Both the position numbers and the translations under genes were made by a program. Positions 46,396-59,035 of a stretch of 64,000 nt of DNA are shown here, one piece after another (positions within the stretch are counted from its first letter, which is position 1; each line of letters begins with the position of its first letter). The DNA comes from Trogon surrucura (taxonomy: Eukaryota; Chordata; Aves; Trogoniformes; Trogonidae): positions 54,296,635-54,360,634 of the forward strand of contig CM036619.1 of NCBI GenBank assembly GCA_020746105.1, in the 5' to 3' direction. The notes under the pieces are model-generated. The model made no database searches, had not been told where the DNA came from, and worked only from the letters and a program-made list of their open reading frames with translations.

Positions 46396-49307
46396 ACTCT
46401 TTTTTTTCCTATTTTTTTTTCCTACCATCCGGAGAAAGTCTACAGTCAGCAGATTTTGTTTTGTTAGCTGAACACAAGTACCTACATGTACTAAAACTTG
46501 TCCATGTGGGGCACGAACTGATCACTTTAAGTGCAAAGTGACATACATATTGTTCAGTTACGCACCTTATGCATTTACATGCCCCCGAACAAAGAACAAA
46601 ATGAGTTAGGGCAGCTTTTTCTACCACATTTACACAGGAACAGCTGACTTCTAGTGTCTCTGAGCTAGCAAATCTCACACAGGACCCACAGAATTCAGAA
46701 AACACGGATGAATTTTCATGACATGCAGCAAAAACTGTTACTGTTTAAGCTTGTAAAGACATGCTGGATGTTATGCAGTGCATGACCCAGAGTCCTAATG
46801 AAGACTTTGTGACAGAACTGACAGTATCTCGAGTATATCCATCTGGGTTTACTTCATAAATTTTGCGTTAATGGCAAATGACAACCTTAAGATGGAAAAC
46901 CATCCTCATAACATTATCAAGTTGTTTCTTCAGATGGCTCTTGCTTTTTTTTCCCCATTTTTTATATAGTTAACCAATTACGGTGACAGAGAAACTAAGT
47001 CTTGATATGAGAAAATTCATTTCAACAAATTCTCTGAATGAGCACAGTATATTTTCTGTTTTAATTTTCCCAACCCATGCAAACATACTCCTTAACCCTC
47101 TAGAAAAATTTTTCTTCTGTTTGGAATTTTTTTGCTACTGACTGTTCAGATTCTCCTTCTGTTAACCACATTTCTCTGAAATCCTGCTATTTAAAATGCA
47201 GTAATATTTATTCAATAACATATTTAGAGATGGATAATTCAGGGATTTTTTTTCAACATGAGCTCCTGAGGAAGTGATTAATAAATGCACTGGGAAAATA
47301 TGCAGTGCATTTGGCACTGTCTCCAAATAATGTTGGCTAAATGTTCTTTTGGCTGAATGTTGGACTTTGTTCTTTTGCGGTCTCAACCATTGATTTGTAA
47401 CATTTGCCTTCTGTCTGCTGGATTACAGAAGACTACATTGGATCAGAGATGCTTTCATTCTAAGTTAGTGAATACAAAATATCAGAACAATACAATGCTC
47501 AAATACTCCAGCACTTGATTAACTTCCTGTTGTAGAAGACACTTGTCATACAAACATCAAATGTACATATTTGCTTGCTTTTGGCAAATACATTTTCTGT
47601 TCTGGACTTCCTCAGCAAATGATGACTGTCTAGGTATTTAGCAGCGGACTGCCATGCATGATCCGTCACTTAATGACAGCTTTCACTTAAATATGCTGGC
47701 GCTCCAAACTTCTCGCACTATGGCATATTAGGCCCATGGCTGGGAGTGCTAAGATTGTCCATTTGCAACACCTAGCCTGTGACTTGCAAAGAAATCTTCA
47801 AATGAGAGTAATCTTCATTTAAGCTAACATAGTGATGAGACAAGCGTAAAGACTTGAAGAAACAAAAGCTTGATCTGAAAATTCAAATCACTACATTGAA
47901 AGCTGAATGAACTGTATCAATAGCTTGGGAATTAGACTTCTGCCCCAAAGGGACTGAACTACTCTGATACTTAAAAACACTGTGCCAACCTATAAATGGA
48001 TCAGGTTTACCAAAAAAGAAGACACAATACTTGTTCTTTTAAAAGTACATTAGCAGGAAAACAAAACAAATTTAAGGAAAAAAGTCTTCACATTGCATGC
48101 AACTACACTGAGTACTGGCTCTCTCTTCAAGAAACAAGTATGATTTGATGTTTTTTTAAATAGTTTCCTAGCATTTTTCTAGGGTAGCCTGTATCACTAA
48201 AGCTGTGAGTCTGATTTCATATTTGCAACCAGAATGAGTCACAGCTGAAGATTTTTAATGCACTCCTTGTATAAGATACAATATCATGACATCACTGCAT
48301 ATAATTTGTATTCATTGTAGATGTAGATGACTTTTATAAACAAATAGCTATTACAACTGCATAAAACTTGGTAAAACAGAATTTCACCAAATGACTTCAC
48401 CATGATTTGCTTTTATCTGATTTTTTTTTTCCATTATTAATTAGGCTAATAAAAATTAGGCCTGTTACTTGGATGAATATTTTCTAGCTTTCTCTAAAGG
48501 CAGACTTTTTCAGATAAGATTTTGGAGTACAGGACGAACAACATAGTCAAACCCCTAAACCAGTATTTAAATGTCTGACCGTTAACAGGTGTCTACTGTT
48601 CTGCCATCTACAACCTCTGCCTAAACATTCAAAACAAACACATCAGGACAAGAAATGCATCATGTTTTTCAACATCCGGCTTATCAAACTCAAACTAGAG
48701 TCTTCCTACACAGTATTCAGAATTACTGTTGTGCAGTATCTTTCATGAATCCCAATATCAATAAGCATGAAACGTTGAGGTTGGCCAAGCCAACAAAAAA
48801 AAAAATAGACAGTAAACCATGTGATTTACCAAAGCTGATTGCAACAGTAAGCAAACTTCCTTCCCTTACAGCCCCATTAGCCAGAGTTGCATCCCAATAT
48901 CTGGGAAGAATTTTTTTAGCAAGAATAATTCCCAGGTGAAATGTTCGGTAGCAATTTCTCCCCTACATCTGATCACCGGTCAATATACCCTAGTACCACA
49001 TGTGTGACAGACATCAAAGTCAGGAAAGTCAAAGAAGATCCAAGTCGCAGAGCTGCCACCATGTGTCTTGCAGAAGGAGGGCTGATCTTCATTTTCCAAA
49101 GGTCCAGCTAACGTAATGCATGAGATTGAGCTATTGACCTATAGTCAATCTACCTCATCCATGTGAGTTGTTTTCTTTCCTACGTCTTTGCTCAGCAAAC
49201 AAAAAAAATTAAAAAAAATCTTTTTTCTATAGTTACATTTTTGCACAATACTTTCTTCTAGTTTGAGGTCAAAAAAAGTATAGTTGAAAAATTTTGACTT
49301 GTGATGG
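46396..49307. other. Unique sequence, possible conserved non-coding element
   Basis: No gene recognised. 47,640-47,790 contains ATGCATGATCC, TTAATGACAGC and TTAAATATGC in balanced low-CpG DNA, which resembles a conserved regulatory element. Frames such as 46409-46705 have no domain. Confidence 0.4.
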
Positions 49308-49326
49308 TCACAAAACTATTGAAAAC

Positions 49327-49503
49327 TACTCGGTTTAGCTCATTCGGTTGAGGGTGGTGCTGACACACGAAAGGTCACGGGTTCGATTCCCGTTCGGTCC
49401 TCGTGTGTTGCCTGATCTAGTTGAGAGGCGTCCCTGCCCTTGACAGGGAGGTTGGATTAAATGATCTCTAAGGTCCCTTCCAGCCTAGATCATTCTATCA
49501 TAA
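49327..49503 (+). mobile_element. tRNA-Ile/CR1 SINE, second copy
   Basis: The head (TCGGTTTAGCTCATTCGGTT onwards) has a good box A and a perfect box B (GGTTCGATTCC). The anticodon region is scrambled (GCTGACACACG, where the other copy has GCTGATAACACC). It then runs CTCGTGTGTTGCCTGATCTA into the CR1 tail and ends CATTCTATCATAA. The junction matches the 35.7-kb copy, so the two are one family. Flanks carry a possible target duplication: TCACAAAACTATTGAAAA before (49,308) and TCACAAATATTAAAA after (49,505), with a small gap. Confidence 0.87.
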
Positions 49504-49519
49504 ATCACAAATATTAAAA

Positions 49520-52500
49520 GAGAAAAATTCTGGTAGATAAAGGATTTGACATGTAAAGTACTGAACTGGTATCATATCTGTTTTGAAACCAATTCATGTG
49601 TCATTCCATAGAAGAGATGAACTGAAGTGCTAATAATTGACAATTTCATCAGCAATACTGAAGTGGAAGCTATTAAGACCCTAATCAAAAGTTGAGGGAA
49701 CAACATACAATGACAAGGAGGATAGCATTTATAGGGCTATTGTTTACGCCACAAGTTGCTTACTAGCATGGCAAGCAAGTGTCCCCTCTTTGCAAACAGA
49801 GATACTCTATATACTTGTGGGTCACGTCTCTCTCTGATGCAAAAAGAAAGGTATCAGAAGAATTTCTGCTTTGTACTTGGCCAGCCTTATCTTGGAACAC
49901 TGTTATGCTTAAATATTGCATACAAGCATATTGACAAGGTTACAACAGTTTTCATGTTATGAGACAAAGAAGAAAATGCTATAAAAATTGTAACTGAAAT
50001 ATCAATATACAATTTTTTAAAAGGTATCTATTATGCAAGATAACATCTGCTTAAATTTTTCTGAAGTACAAAAATATTAGTAGTGTGTATTTTTTTAACC
50101 AAATAGTTAAACACTGATCCTCTCAAATTTGATGTCAATTGCAGGGCCGCTGTGTCCTACAGAGCATCTGCACAACCTGTATTTCTCCAAATCACCGCTA
50201 TTTCAATTCTATAAAGGATTCATTTTCACTCGATTTTAACTGTCTTTTTTAATATTTTAAGTTAACTACATACATGTCCAGGAACTCACAATGCCTCTGA
50301 ACTTAAAATCTGGATACTTGGAAAAACTACATTGCAGTTTTGCCTGTGCAAGGCTATATACACATACACATATATATAGTGGTAGTGATATGATAGACCC
50401 TACTGCAACAGGACAGTCCTGTTTTTCTTCAGTACCAAGCTCTTGAGTCTTCAGACTCACTTGAGTCATGAGCAGCAGAGAGAACACACTTCTGCAGCAA
50501 CAGATGGTTAATAATTTTCCTACTTTTCCCTTCCACAATTTGCAAAGAAGTTGCATAGTTTAATTTGACAATGACTCACTTTCTATGAGTACCAGACAGA
50601 CACACCTGACGAAGTCAGAAATTCTAATCTTACTGATTACAAAACAATTACTAATTCATTCTGCCTTCCTTTAACTACCCTGAGAGCTGTATAGAACTGG
50701 CTGGTGTGTCTACATCTTCATAAGACACACGTTTATTTTTGTCACGTGAAGCAGATATGCGCTGGCTTTGGGGGCAGAGCAACGGATCACAGTCCTTTAA
50801 GAATTGTTTTAATGATTGCATTTCTTTATCAGTTCTCCACAGTGAGACTGTCTTTTTTTTTTTTTTTTCATACAAGGTCTAAAACAATAAGTCTTTGATT
50901 ATTGATTGGACTTCCCACATATTGTAGTGACCTCTGCATTAAATAGCAGCACCATGACAGTATTGGGAGTCTGTTTTAACAGTAATGCATTAATGAAACA
51001 AAACCTCAATTCACAGTAGAGGCGTATGAGAAAAGAAAGCCAGCTAAAACAGAGGAGAATGCTACTGAAGCAGGAAATGCTTTAATACCAGACGCAGCTG
51101 AGCTCCCTCAACAGAGCTCACTTTGACTGCAAGATGAAGGGATGAATAATAACTGGAATTCAGTCCAGGCTGAATCAGATTGGTAGGCATATTTGTCAAA
51201 CATTTCAATTTATTTTTGTTTTGCACGACCAAGGGATTGTCCTTGGTCGGTTAGACAGGTTTTTGCACAGGTAGTGGTATATGTGTGTTTCGGATTAAAA
51301 TAATTTTCACTCAAAAGCATCACGGAAAATTGTATCATTAGATCAAATCAATACTTCAGAGTCTGTTTTGCAAAATATTCTTTCAGTATACACAGATAGT
51401 CCTAAGGAAGAGTATCCCCACGTTTAAAGCTGTATGGAGCATAATAAATGGCCAGCCTGAACAGAGCATGGACTAGAAGAAACTCTGTTTGCCACAGAGA
51501 AGATAGTGTGGAACTTCATAATGTTAACTTTACTCCTAGAAAAGATCACAGTTTAAAGGAAGAGATTTTTTACCACGTCTTCATCACACCAGCACAAAGC
51601 CTAGATACCAGACTTTCAAAAATCTAGAAAGGGAGATGCAAGACTAGTAGGATAAGAAGTTCAGAGGCACTAAAAAGAGACAAGATGTTTATGTTCCACT
51701 TCATTTCAACTGAGATCATTGTTAGAAAGCTGCTCAATTTACATGTCTAAATAAGGTGGTCTATCATGATCTCCCCTCTTCACTTTCTTGGTAGCTTAAA
51801 AAACACCCTACCAGATGATAGCCTCATTATATATTACCTCTCTAGGAACGAATACAAATTCTTATTCTTTCACTAGGAAAAGAGGTGGAATAATACTCAA
51901 CTTTCTTACTATTGTTACAGTTATTATTCTTACTATTGCCCCACCTGTCTGCATATGTTTGCAAAATTTGTCACTCAGATGACCAAAAATCAGAGCAAAC
52001 AATAACACTCAACTACCGTCTCACTCCCAGCTGTACTTATTCTGGGAGAAAAGGGAAACATTGCTGTGAAAAAAATAATGAATAATCACTTTTTCCTGGT
52101 TTACAGTCAAATATAGAATATTTTAAGTGCTTTATACTCACCTTCAGGAATGCTACAATCAGTAGTTAAAATGCCACATCACTAAGTTCCACCTCCCTCG
52201 CTCCATCTTTCCAATTGAAAAGTAACTATTTTGCCTTTTAAAAACATTTACTTACTGACAGAGAGCAACTCTCTCACACTTATCTGACAGAGGCTGGACG
52301 AACAGGTTTTACAATTTCTAGAGGAATATATAGCCAAAAAGAGTCCTAATGTCCATATACACATGAAACAGTATTGCCCAAAGCAAGGTTGTGAGCTATT
52401 TTGAGTGTCTGAGCATTGCTACTGCCCATGCATGCCATTTGCTCTCATATACAAATATTTCCTTGTAATACACACAAAAATATCCCAACCTGAACGCATT

Positions 52501-55500
52501 TAATATTCTCCTCCATTGTTTTTTTTTAACAATTTGTATAATATGTCCAATATGTCAATATTTGCACTGAGAATTGATACACAGCATAGTCCCTGAGACA
52601 GAAAGATTTGTGTTATGTTATGGGCCTCTTTTTAAAGACTGAAAGACTAGTGATGATGCGGGATGAAATGGCAATAGAAAGACAACTGGCTTAAAATAGA
52701 GCTTTGAGAGAAAGGGTGAAAGGAAAAGAAATATGGAACATGATACTAAGAATTCAGTTGATCAATCAAAGAAAACACACTTTATCTCAGGAGATAAGAG
52801 CCTTGCTTATAGTATTGTCTATCAAAAAACCCCAACTTTAGTGTAAGGTAAGCTAGTATTTTCAGAACTGCTCAAGTGCAAAACTTAAAACTTGTGAGAA
52901 ACTTGCTACTGTTTTTTTCTAGATTGCAATCAATGCTATAGACTGCAGCACGACCTATGTATTTCTGAGCTAGTTGGGATACAACAAGTGGTTTGGTCAC
53001 AGTACCACAAGGTATAGGAAGACATTCTATGCTCTAAGCACCATGTTGTTAAAATTTCTTAAAATTACTTAATTTTGTTAAAATTACTTAAGCAGGTGAG
53101 CATATGTTTGCAGTTGCAGAAATAACTATACTGATGTTGGACCAGTTGGATCAGTTTTAGGGGAAAGAGTGATGAAAAATGCTAACCGCATCAAATTTCT
53201 CAGTGATAACAGACAATGTCCTGCTCAGAAGAACGCAGCAGGATAATAGAAAATGCTTTGGTTTAGCTCATGGATTAAAGCATGTTTTTTAATAGGGAAA
53301 GTATGTCAGAATTTTCTTCCAAGTTGTGCCTTCTTTGGTATGTACCACATACATCCCACATCATCTCACAAGCATCCTTCTCTGTATACCTATGCACTCT
53401 ACTCATCAACAACATAAAATGATAACCAAATCTTAGTTTCTTCAGAAGTCAAACCACTAGTAGATCTGGTCTAAGGAAGGCATGGGGGAAGAAAACTTGG
53501 TAAGCCTACATCATTCACACACCAGTATTCCTAAGAAGGCCTTGCAGGGTAGGAAGTTGCCTGGGGTAGGACCTGCTCACTCAGTTACCCATTTGAAGTT
53601 CTTACTGCAAGACCAGACCAAAGAAGAACATGTCTCTCTCTCTTCCCCCCTTCTCCGGTAAAGAAATACATTAGAGGAATATTAAGATAAAGAGTTTATT
53701 TTAAATGCTTTCTATTCTCACTATTTATCAGATGATTCTCCAGGTAAGAGCACAATGATGAGCAGCAATGTAGCTGAAGAGCTCTTCCACCGGCAGCTTC
53801 CCCTCAGCTGATTGTGAGACCCTTTCTGTTAGGCTTGCCAACTCCATTGCACCTGTAGCCACTCCCTAATACTACTCCACCAAAGGCAGTCTAGCTTGAA
53901 CTCTTTTCCTCTTTCTCTTAATTTCCTCACTGTTAACCTTCTTCTTTTCTTTTTAAAACAGGCCTTTTTGAGAATACAAGGCTAGGGAGCAGCCAAGCTT
54001 CGTAAGCATATGAGACTTGAATTTACTGAGCATCATCCAAATCACACACTCTTCTGTATGGCAAAGAAAAGCTGCTATATCAGAAAAAGGATTAGCTACT
54101 TGTAACATAAAACAAGAAGCAATTACAAATAACATGATCTCTCATCTGTGGTCTTCTTTTACACACGGAATCTCTGAAACAAATATACCTAAAATCATTG
54201 CCTCTTACAGCCTTTTGAAAAGCTCCTTTGAAATATTATGCTATTTTTTCACTGCATTGAACAGGTGTAACATTTTATAAAGGCTGAACACAGCTTACAG
54301 TCCACCGAAGTAAAAAAGGGTAATTTATTATTTATGAAGGGGATGATTCACAGGCTCTTAACAATTTTTTAACACTTAGATTCTCTTGCACTTTGGATTG
54401 AAACCAATGTGCTTAATTCAATTCAAATTATCTTTCCATGACAAACTAAATAAAAGCTCTTTCATGACTGTTTTTCATCCATTTAAGCTCAGCATCTGTT
54501 TTAAAGAAAATTACATATGTATTAATGTTTCAAGAAATACTTTTAATATAATTATATTAAAGATATAATTATGAATCTTAAATTTTTTAAAAACTCATAT
54601 TTGCACATACCGCTTATGTTGAAATAATATACCTGGAATAAGCATTAGCACTTCAGGGAAATATAATAATCTCCTAAAACTTAAATGGAATGAGGTCTTA
54701 CCTTGATAACATCCGAGTTTGAAGTTTTAAGGAGACTGACAAGACTGCAACTTCCTCAGCACGAGAAAGGAAAGCCAAGGTTCTTACATTCCAGCACAGA
54801 TGCTGAGGACACAGAACTAGAAAGACCTCGGTAATAGATTATCACAGCTGACATATTTAATCAGTTTTGACAGACAGCCTCCTCCTTTCACCAGTTTTAA
54901 AGAGATTTGTCCTTGAAAGGGCAAACGAACTCTGGGCTTTTGGAGAGAACAAAGACTACTGTAAATTCAGGTGAGGGAGCATATCCTTCCACAGGCCATC
55001 TCTTTTGTGGAGAAAAATTGCCTGTCACAAAGATTATATGCTCCATTCTGTCCTATTTTAAAGCTTTATAAATACAGCAATTCAAAGAACTGTTGCTTAT
55101 AGCAACAAATATAAGATCGTACAGATGGAGAGGGAAGAACACATTACTGCAAACCCATCATTGTGCTTAGCAAATTTACACCTCCGAGAGAGTGTTTGGG
55201 TTTGATAAAGGAGGAAAAGGGCAGACATTAATGTTGCAGTAATGAGGAGTACACGTGCCTGTGTTTACATACCCTAAGCCACTCTTAGGAGGCATTCTAT
55301 GATTTAAACACAGGCACTTATCTCTCAAAAGTGTGTCTCAAAACTGCAAACTATTATATTTAAATGGTAGCAAATAAACTTGCTATCAACTAATTAAGCT
55401 CACTAGATTTCCTTTAAGGTCAAGATAAAAATTTTCAATAATAAAATATTAAATATTACCAAGGAAAATAAAAATGTTCTGACAAAAGTTCAGCCCTTCC

Positions 55501-56499
55501 GTAAAACCACAGAAAACTGAACAGCTATGATTGTGCCCGTGCAGCTTTGGCTGACAGAAAATAATACAATATATAATCACTGCATGATCATTACCTAAGA
55601 AATCAGGAATTTTCAGTAATGGAACAAACATGTTTCCTTTTATCTGCTACAGCAGGTAAGATTTTACTAACTACACCAATGACCTGACCAAAGTGTGCTC
55701 ACATAATTTGTTTGACCTAACAGCAGCATCAAAGGGTCACAGTGCCCCAATTCTCCACCTACTGGCAAGTGAACTGAAATTACACTCCTCTGTTCATAAG
55801 CAGTAATTTTTTTGCTGCCATGACTAGGAAACTATCTTGTATTTTGGCAAATTCTCATGGAGAACTGAATTTTTATTACAACTGTTATCACTGCTGTTCG
55901 TACGTCTGTGCACAGTAGTGCTCAGTGTTTATTCTTCTGCAGTGAAGGCCAATATAGATGGTGGCTAGTGTTTCTTTCTCCCACCACCATCATTGGTAAT
56001 GCAAACTGGATGCAGACTGTAATGAGCTGTTAGGCTGTGTCTGTCTTCTCTGTCACCAGCAGCCATGCACATGCCAAAGAACCCCATTACAACTGAGTTT
56101 GCTTAGACACGGTCCGTAAGAACTCAGTCAGCACAGAGCACAATAAGGAACATAACACAGTTTCCTATCTCTGAGTAACACTGGCATGCTGGTGAAAATA
56201 CAAATCCTAACTTTGCACACAAACTCACAAACCTATTTTGTAAATAGCTCAATTTTTACATAACCACAGAGTAGAAGCCACTTTTAACAAGTTTTAACAG
56301 TGAAATCTGTGTGATGTGTCATACCAGAAACCCTGTGATAATGCATAGCTTGTGGAGTGGTATGGACTATTATGCTAGTGTTTGTGAAAGGCAAATTTTT
56401 GCATGTTTTCAGGAAGGCAGACGACTAGTCTGGAAGCATTACAAACATGAAAAATAACTGCTTTCACTTTGAAATACTTTCAGAGACGTAGGAACAAGG
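49520..56499. other. Unique AT-rich sequence, no gene seen
   Basis: About 7 kb. Features are a 16-T run (50,853-50,868), a 9-bp perfect hairpin (51,226-51,249) and near-duplicate GTTAAAATTACTTAA motifs around 53,047-53,091. Frames of 60-96 codons have no domains. No splice-site and frame combination supported an exon. Confidence 0.5.
51226..51249. repeat. Perfect 9-bp inverted repeat
   Basis: CGACCAAGG (51,226-51,234) and CCTTGGTCG (51,241-51,249) with a 6-nt loop. No T tract or associated gene. Function unknown. Confidence 0.7.
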
Positions 56500-57905
56500 A
56501 AATATAAAGCGAGGGGCATGGCCTTGATGCTGTGCCTGGAATATGGTGCATGTGACATTGACTTGTAAAGCTTCCACAAGAATTTTACAGACATATAAGA
56601 ACAGAAGCGGTGGATATAAAGACAAAATATACAGCACTGGGCAACAGCCAACACAGCATTTGCAAAGGGAAGTCATGCTTCATTATGCAGCATGTGTTCC
56701 TTGAAGGAGTTTATGGCCATGTGGATAAGGACAATCCATTTATCTACTCTACTGAATTTCTACTTAGATGTCTAAAATTATTCTGAAAATGTTCTTCGCA
56801 AATTAAAAAGGCAGTAGGACAAAAAGGGAAGATACTTGCCCAGATACAATACTGATTAAAAAAGACGAAATGGGAAGTTCTCGCATTAGAAAGAAACTAC
56901 CCATGAAATCAAAGACCTTTTCTGGGAACAATGCTCTTAAGAATTTTCACAGATGATCAAGAAAAAGAGGTGTGTAATGAATTCATCTAAAGCCTGCTGA
57001 TGGTACTACGTTCTACTGGGTAATAAATGAGTACAAATGGCAAAAAACACACAGATCTTACCAGATTGAGCAGTAGTGTGACTGTAGAAATTCAGTGCAT
57101 ATATATGGAAAATGACACCAGAAGGGAAAATAATTCCTAAACTTACACATAAAAAGATGGTCTCTAAGCTACTACCACTTAGAAGCTAGATCCTTCAGTT
57201 ATTGTCTTTCCAGGAAAGTGAGTGCTAGGAATTATCAGGAATGGAATAAAGAACAAGATAGAACTTCTTAGGCCACTAACTGAATAAATGGCACACCTGC
57301 ATCTATCTGTACACTGCATGCAGCCTTGCTCCACCTTCTCAAAGTGATTCAGTAGAACAAGAAAACGGCAGAGAGGATGATCAGCGTTCTGGAAATGTTT
57401 CTATAGAAAAAAAACCACAATTAAATAGGCTGGAATTTGTCAAACTGGAAAAACGAGTTTTCAAATCATGGTATGGAAAGTGTGCAAAGGGATCATTTTT
57501 TCATATTGTAATATAGAGTGAGAAGGCTATCAAACAAAGTTGTCTGAGCACAGATTTCAAATACACAGGAGGCAACTGTTCATGTAACATCTCATTAATC
57601 TGCAGACATACTTGCCATTATGTGGATGTTAACAGTTTACACCAGTCAAAGAGGAAACTGAAAATTTCCACAGGTGAAAATTCCTTTTTTCATGGAGTAT
57701 AAAGATATCGTTTCTGTCAAATGCAATCCTTGTCCAGGAAAACAGTTTAAAGCAAATGGTTAGAAGACAAGGGAATATTACGGGAAATTTCATTGTGAGC
57801 TTTCCCAATTTTTACGTATTTCCCTAGGTTTCTGTGTTTGGACGTTGCTGGAAATGTGATACTGATACAAGTACACTTAGCCTGAGTAATTTCCAAGTAC
57901 AGTGA
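56500..57905 (+). mobile_element. Ancient CR1-type LINE relic, RT region to 3' end
   Basis: A strongly diverged sense copy that can be followed in order: CAACACAGCATTTGCAAAGG (N-terminal part of RT, about 56,646), GGATAAGGACAATCC and TTTCTACTTAGATG (around motif A), AGGGAAGATACTTG, a motif C area (CTGCTGATGGTACTACGTTC, once FADDTK-like), ACTTACACATAAAAAGATGG, GTGCTAGGAATTATCAGGAA, GAGGATGATCAGCG, TTAATCTGCAGACATACTTG, and finally GTGATACTGATACAAGTAC with CCAAGTACAG, the 3' end of the turtle/crocodile-type CR1. Many indels and stops. The part before 56,600 is weakest. This family predates birds, so the copy is probably over 100 million years old. Confidence 0.72.
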
Positions 57906-58765
57906 ATTAACCATTTGATGCAAACCCTAATCTGATGCACATTGTCAACACCTGTAGCCATCTATCATTTCAGAATTTAAAATTATTAATTTTATTATTA
58001 TTCCAATACTTGCTGTACCACTTAGGCAGAACATTTTAAAAAATATTCAGACTTTTGGAAGCTGCCAGGCTACCTAGCTGGTCACACATTCCATCCCTGA
58101 GGTATGTGAAATGCAGATCTGAACTACCTGTGTTTATATTTTCCTTTAGGTCTTTTAAGAAGTCCAAAGAATGAGATTTTCACAATTTGTTGAATGCATC
58201 CATGTTCTCAAATAGTTTTCTCTCCCTGTGGCACTTACAATAGAGATTATACTTGATTTTTCTGAAACTATGATTGCAATTTCTGCTCAATCTGTGGCTG
58301 GATCTATTACACTCAGTCACAAACTATTAAAAAAACACAGTGCTGTCCCCATGTATGCCAGAAAATCTGCCCAAGAATAACTTTAGACTTGAGGAAAAAA
58401 AAGAAACCAAAACACTGAAGCAAAATGTCTTTGTTTTCCAAGACCAGTAGAACACTGTAGGGTCCTACCAACATTCACCATGTCACTGAAGACCCCATTT
58501 AAATAACAAGGTAATGAAGGTAATGAAGGTAATGAAGGGGGGTTACTTTTATTAGGCACAACACTGCTAGAAGCCCTTTAAAAGAAATGGCAGGATTTGG
58601 GACCAGAATAACCAAAAAAACCTTCTGTTCCCAAATCCATGGACTAACCATCTTAATTTTAAACTTTCTGCTACAGCTCCAAGGTTTTTACTAGCTTTTC
58701 ATAGTGCCTAACCTGTGCCACAGAAGAGAAAGACCGGCAGGTGTTTCAGGTCAAGAGCACAATCT
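57906..58765. other. Unique sequence with a short tandem repeat
   Basis: No gene. It contains three copies of GGTAATGAA at 58,510-58,536. The rest is ordinary AT-rich DNA. Confidence 0.55.
58510..58536. repeat. 9-bp unit repeated three times
   Basis: GGTAATGAA three times in tandem with no difference. A small minisatellite, possibly variable in copy number. Confidence 0.9.
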
Positions 58766-59035
58766 TGGTATCTGATGACAGGACAAAGGGCAATGGGTGC
58801 AAGCTGGAACACAGGAGGTTCCATGAAAATATTAGAAAAAGCTTTTTCACTGTGAGGGTGACAGAGCACTGGAACAGGCTGCCCAGGGAGGTTGTGGAGT
58901 CTCCCTCTCTGGAGACATTCAAAACCTGCCTGGCAGCGTTCCTGTGCGATCTACTGTAGGTGATCCTGCAGGGGGGTTGGACTAGATGATCGTTTGAGGT
59001 CCCTTCCAACCTCTAACACTCTGTGACTCTGTGAG
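58766..59035 (+). mobile_element. CR1 LINE 3' end with C-terminal codons
   Basis: Sense copy of about 270 bp. The frame 58,741-58,959 reads [20 protein letters not shown] then [20 protein letters not shown] and ends in FLCDLL and a stop, so the C-terminus of ORF2 is intact in frame. The 3' block GGACTAGATGATCGTTTGAG and ACTCTGTGACTCTGTGAG follow. A CTCTGG-type segment upstream of the GGGGTTGG block is missing. It serves here as a reference showing that the 38.7/40.3-kb pair has lost one base. Confidence 0.93.
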
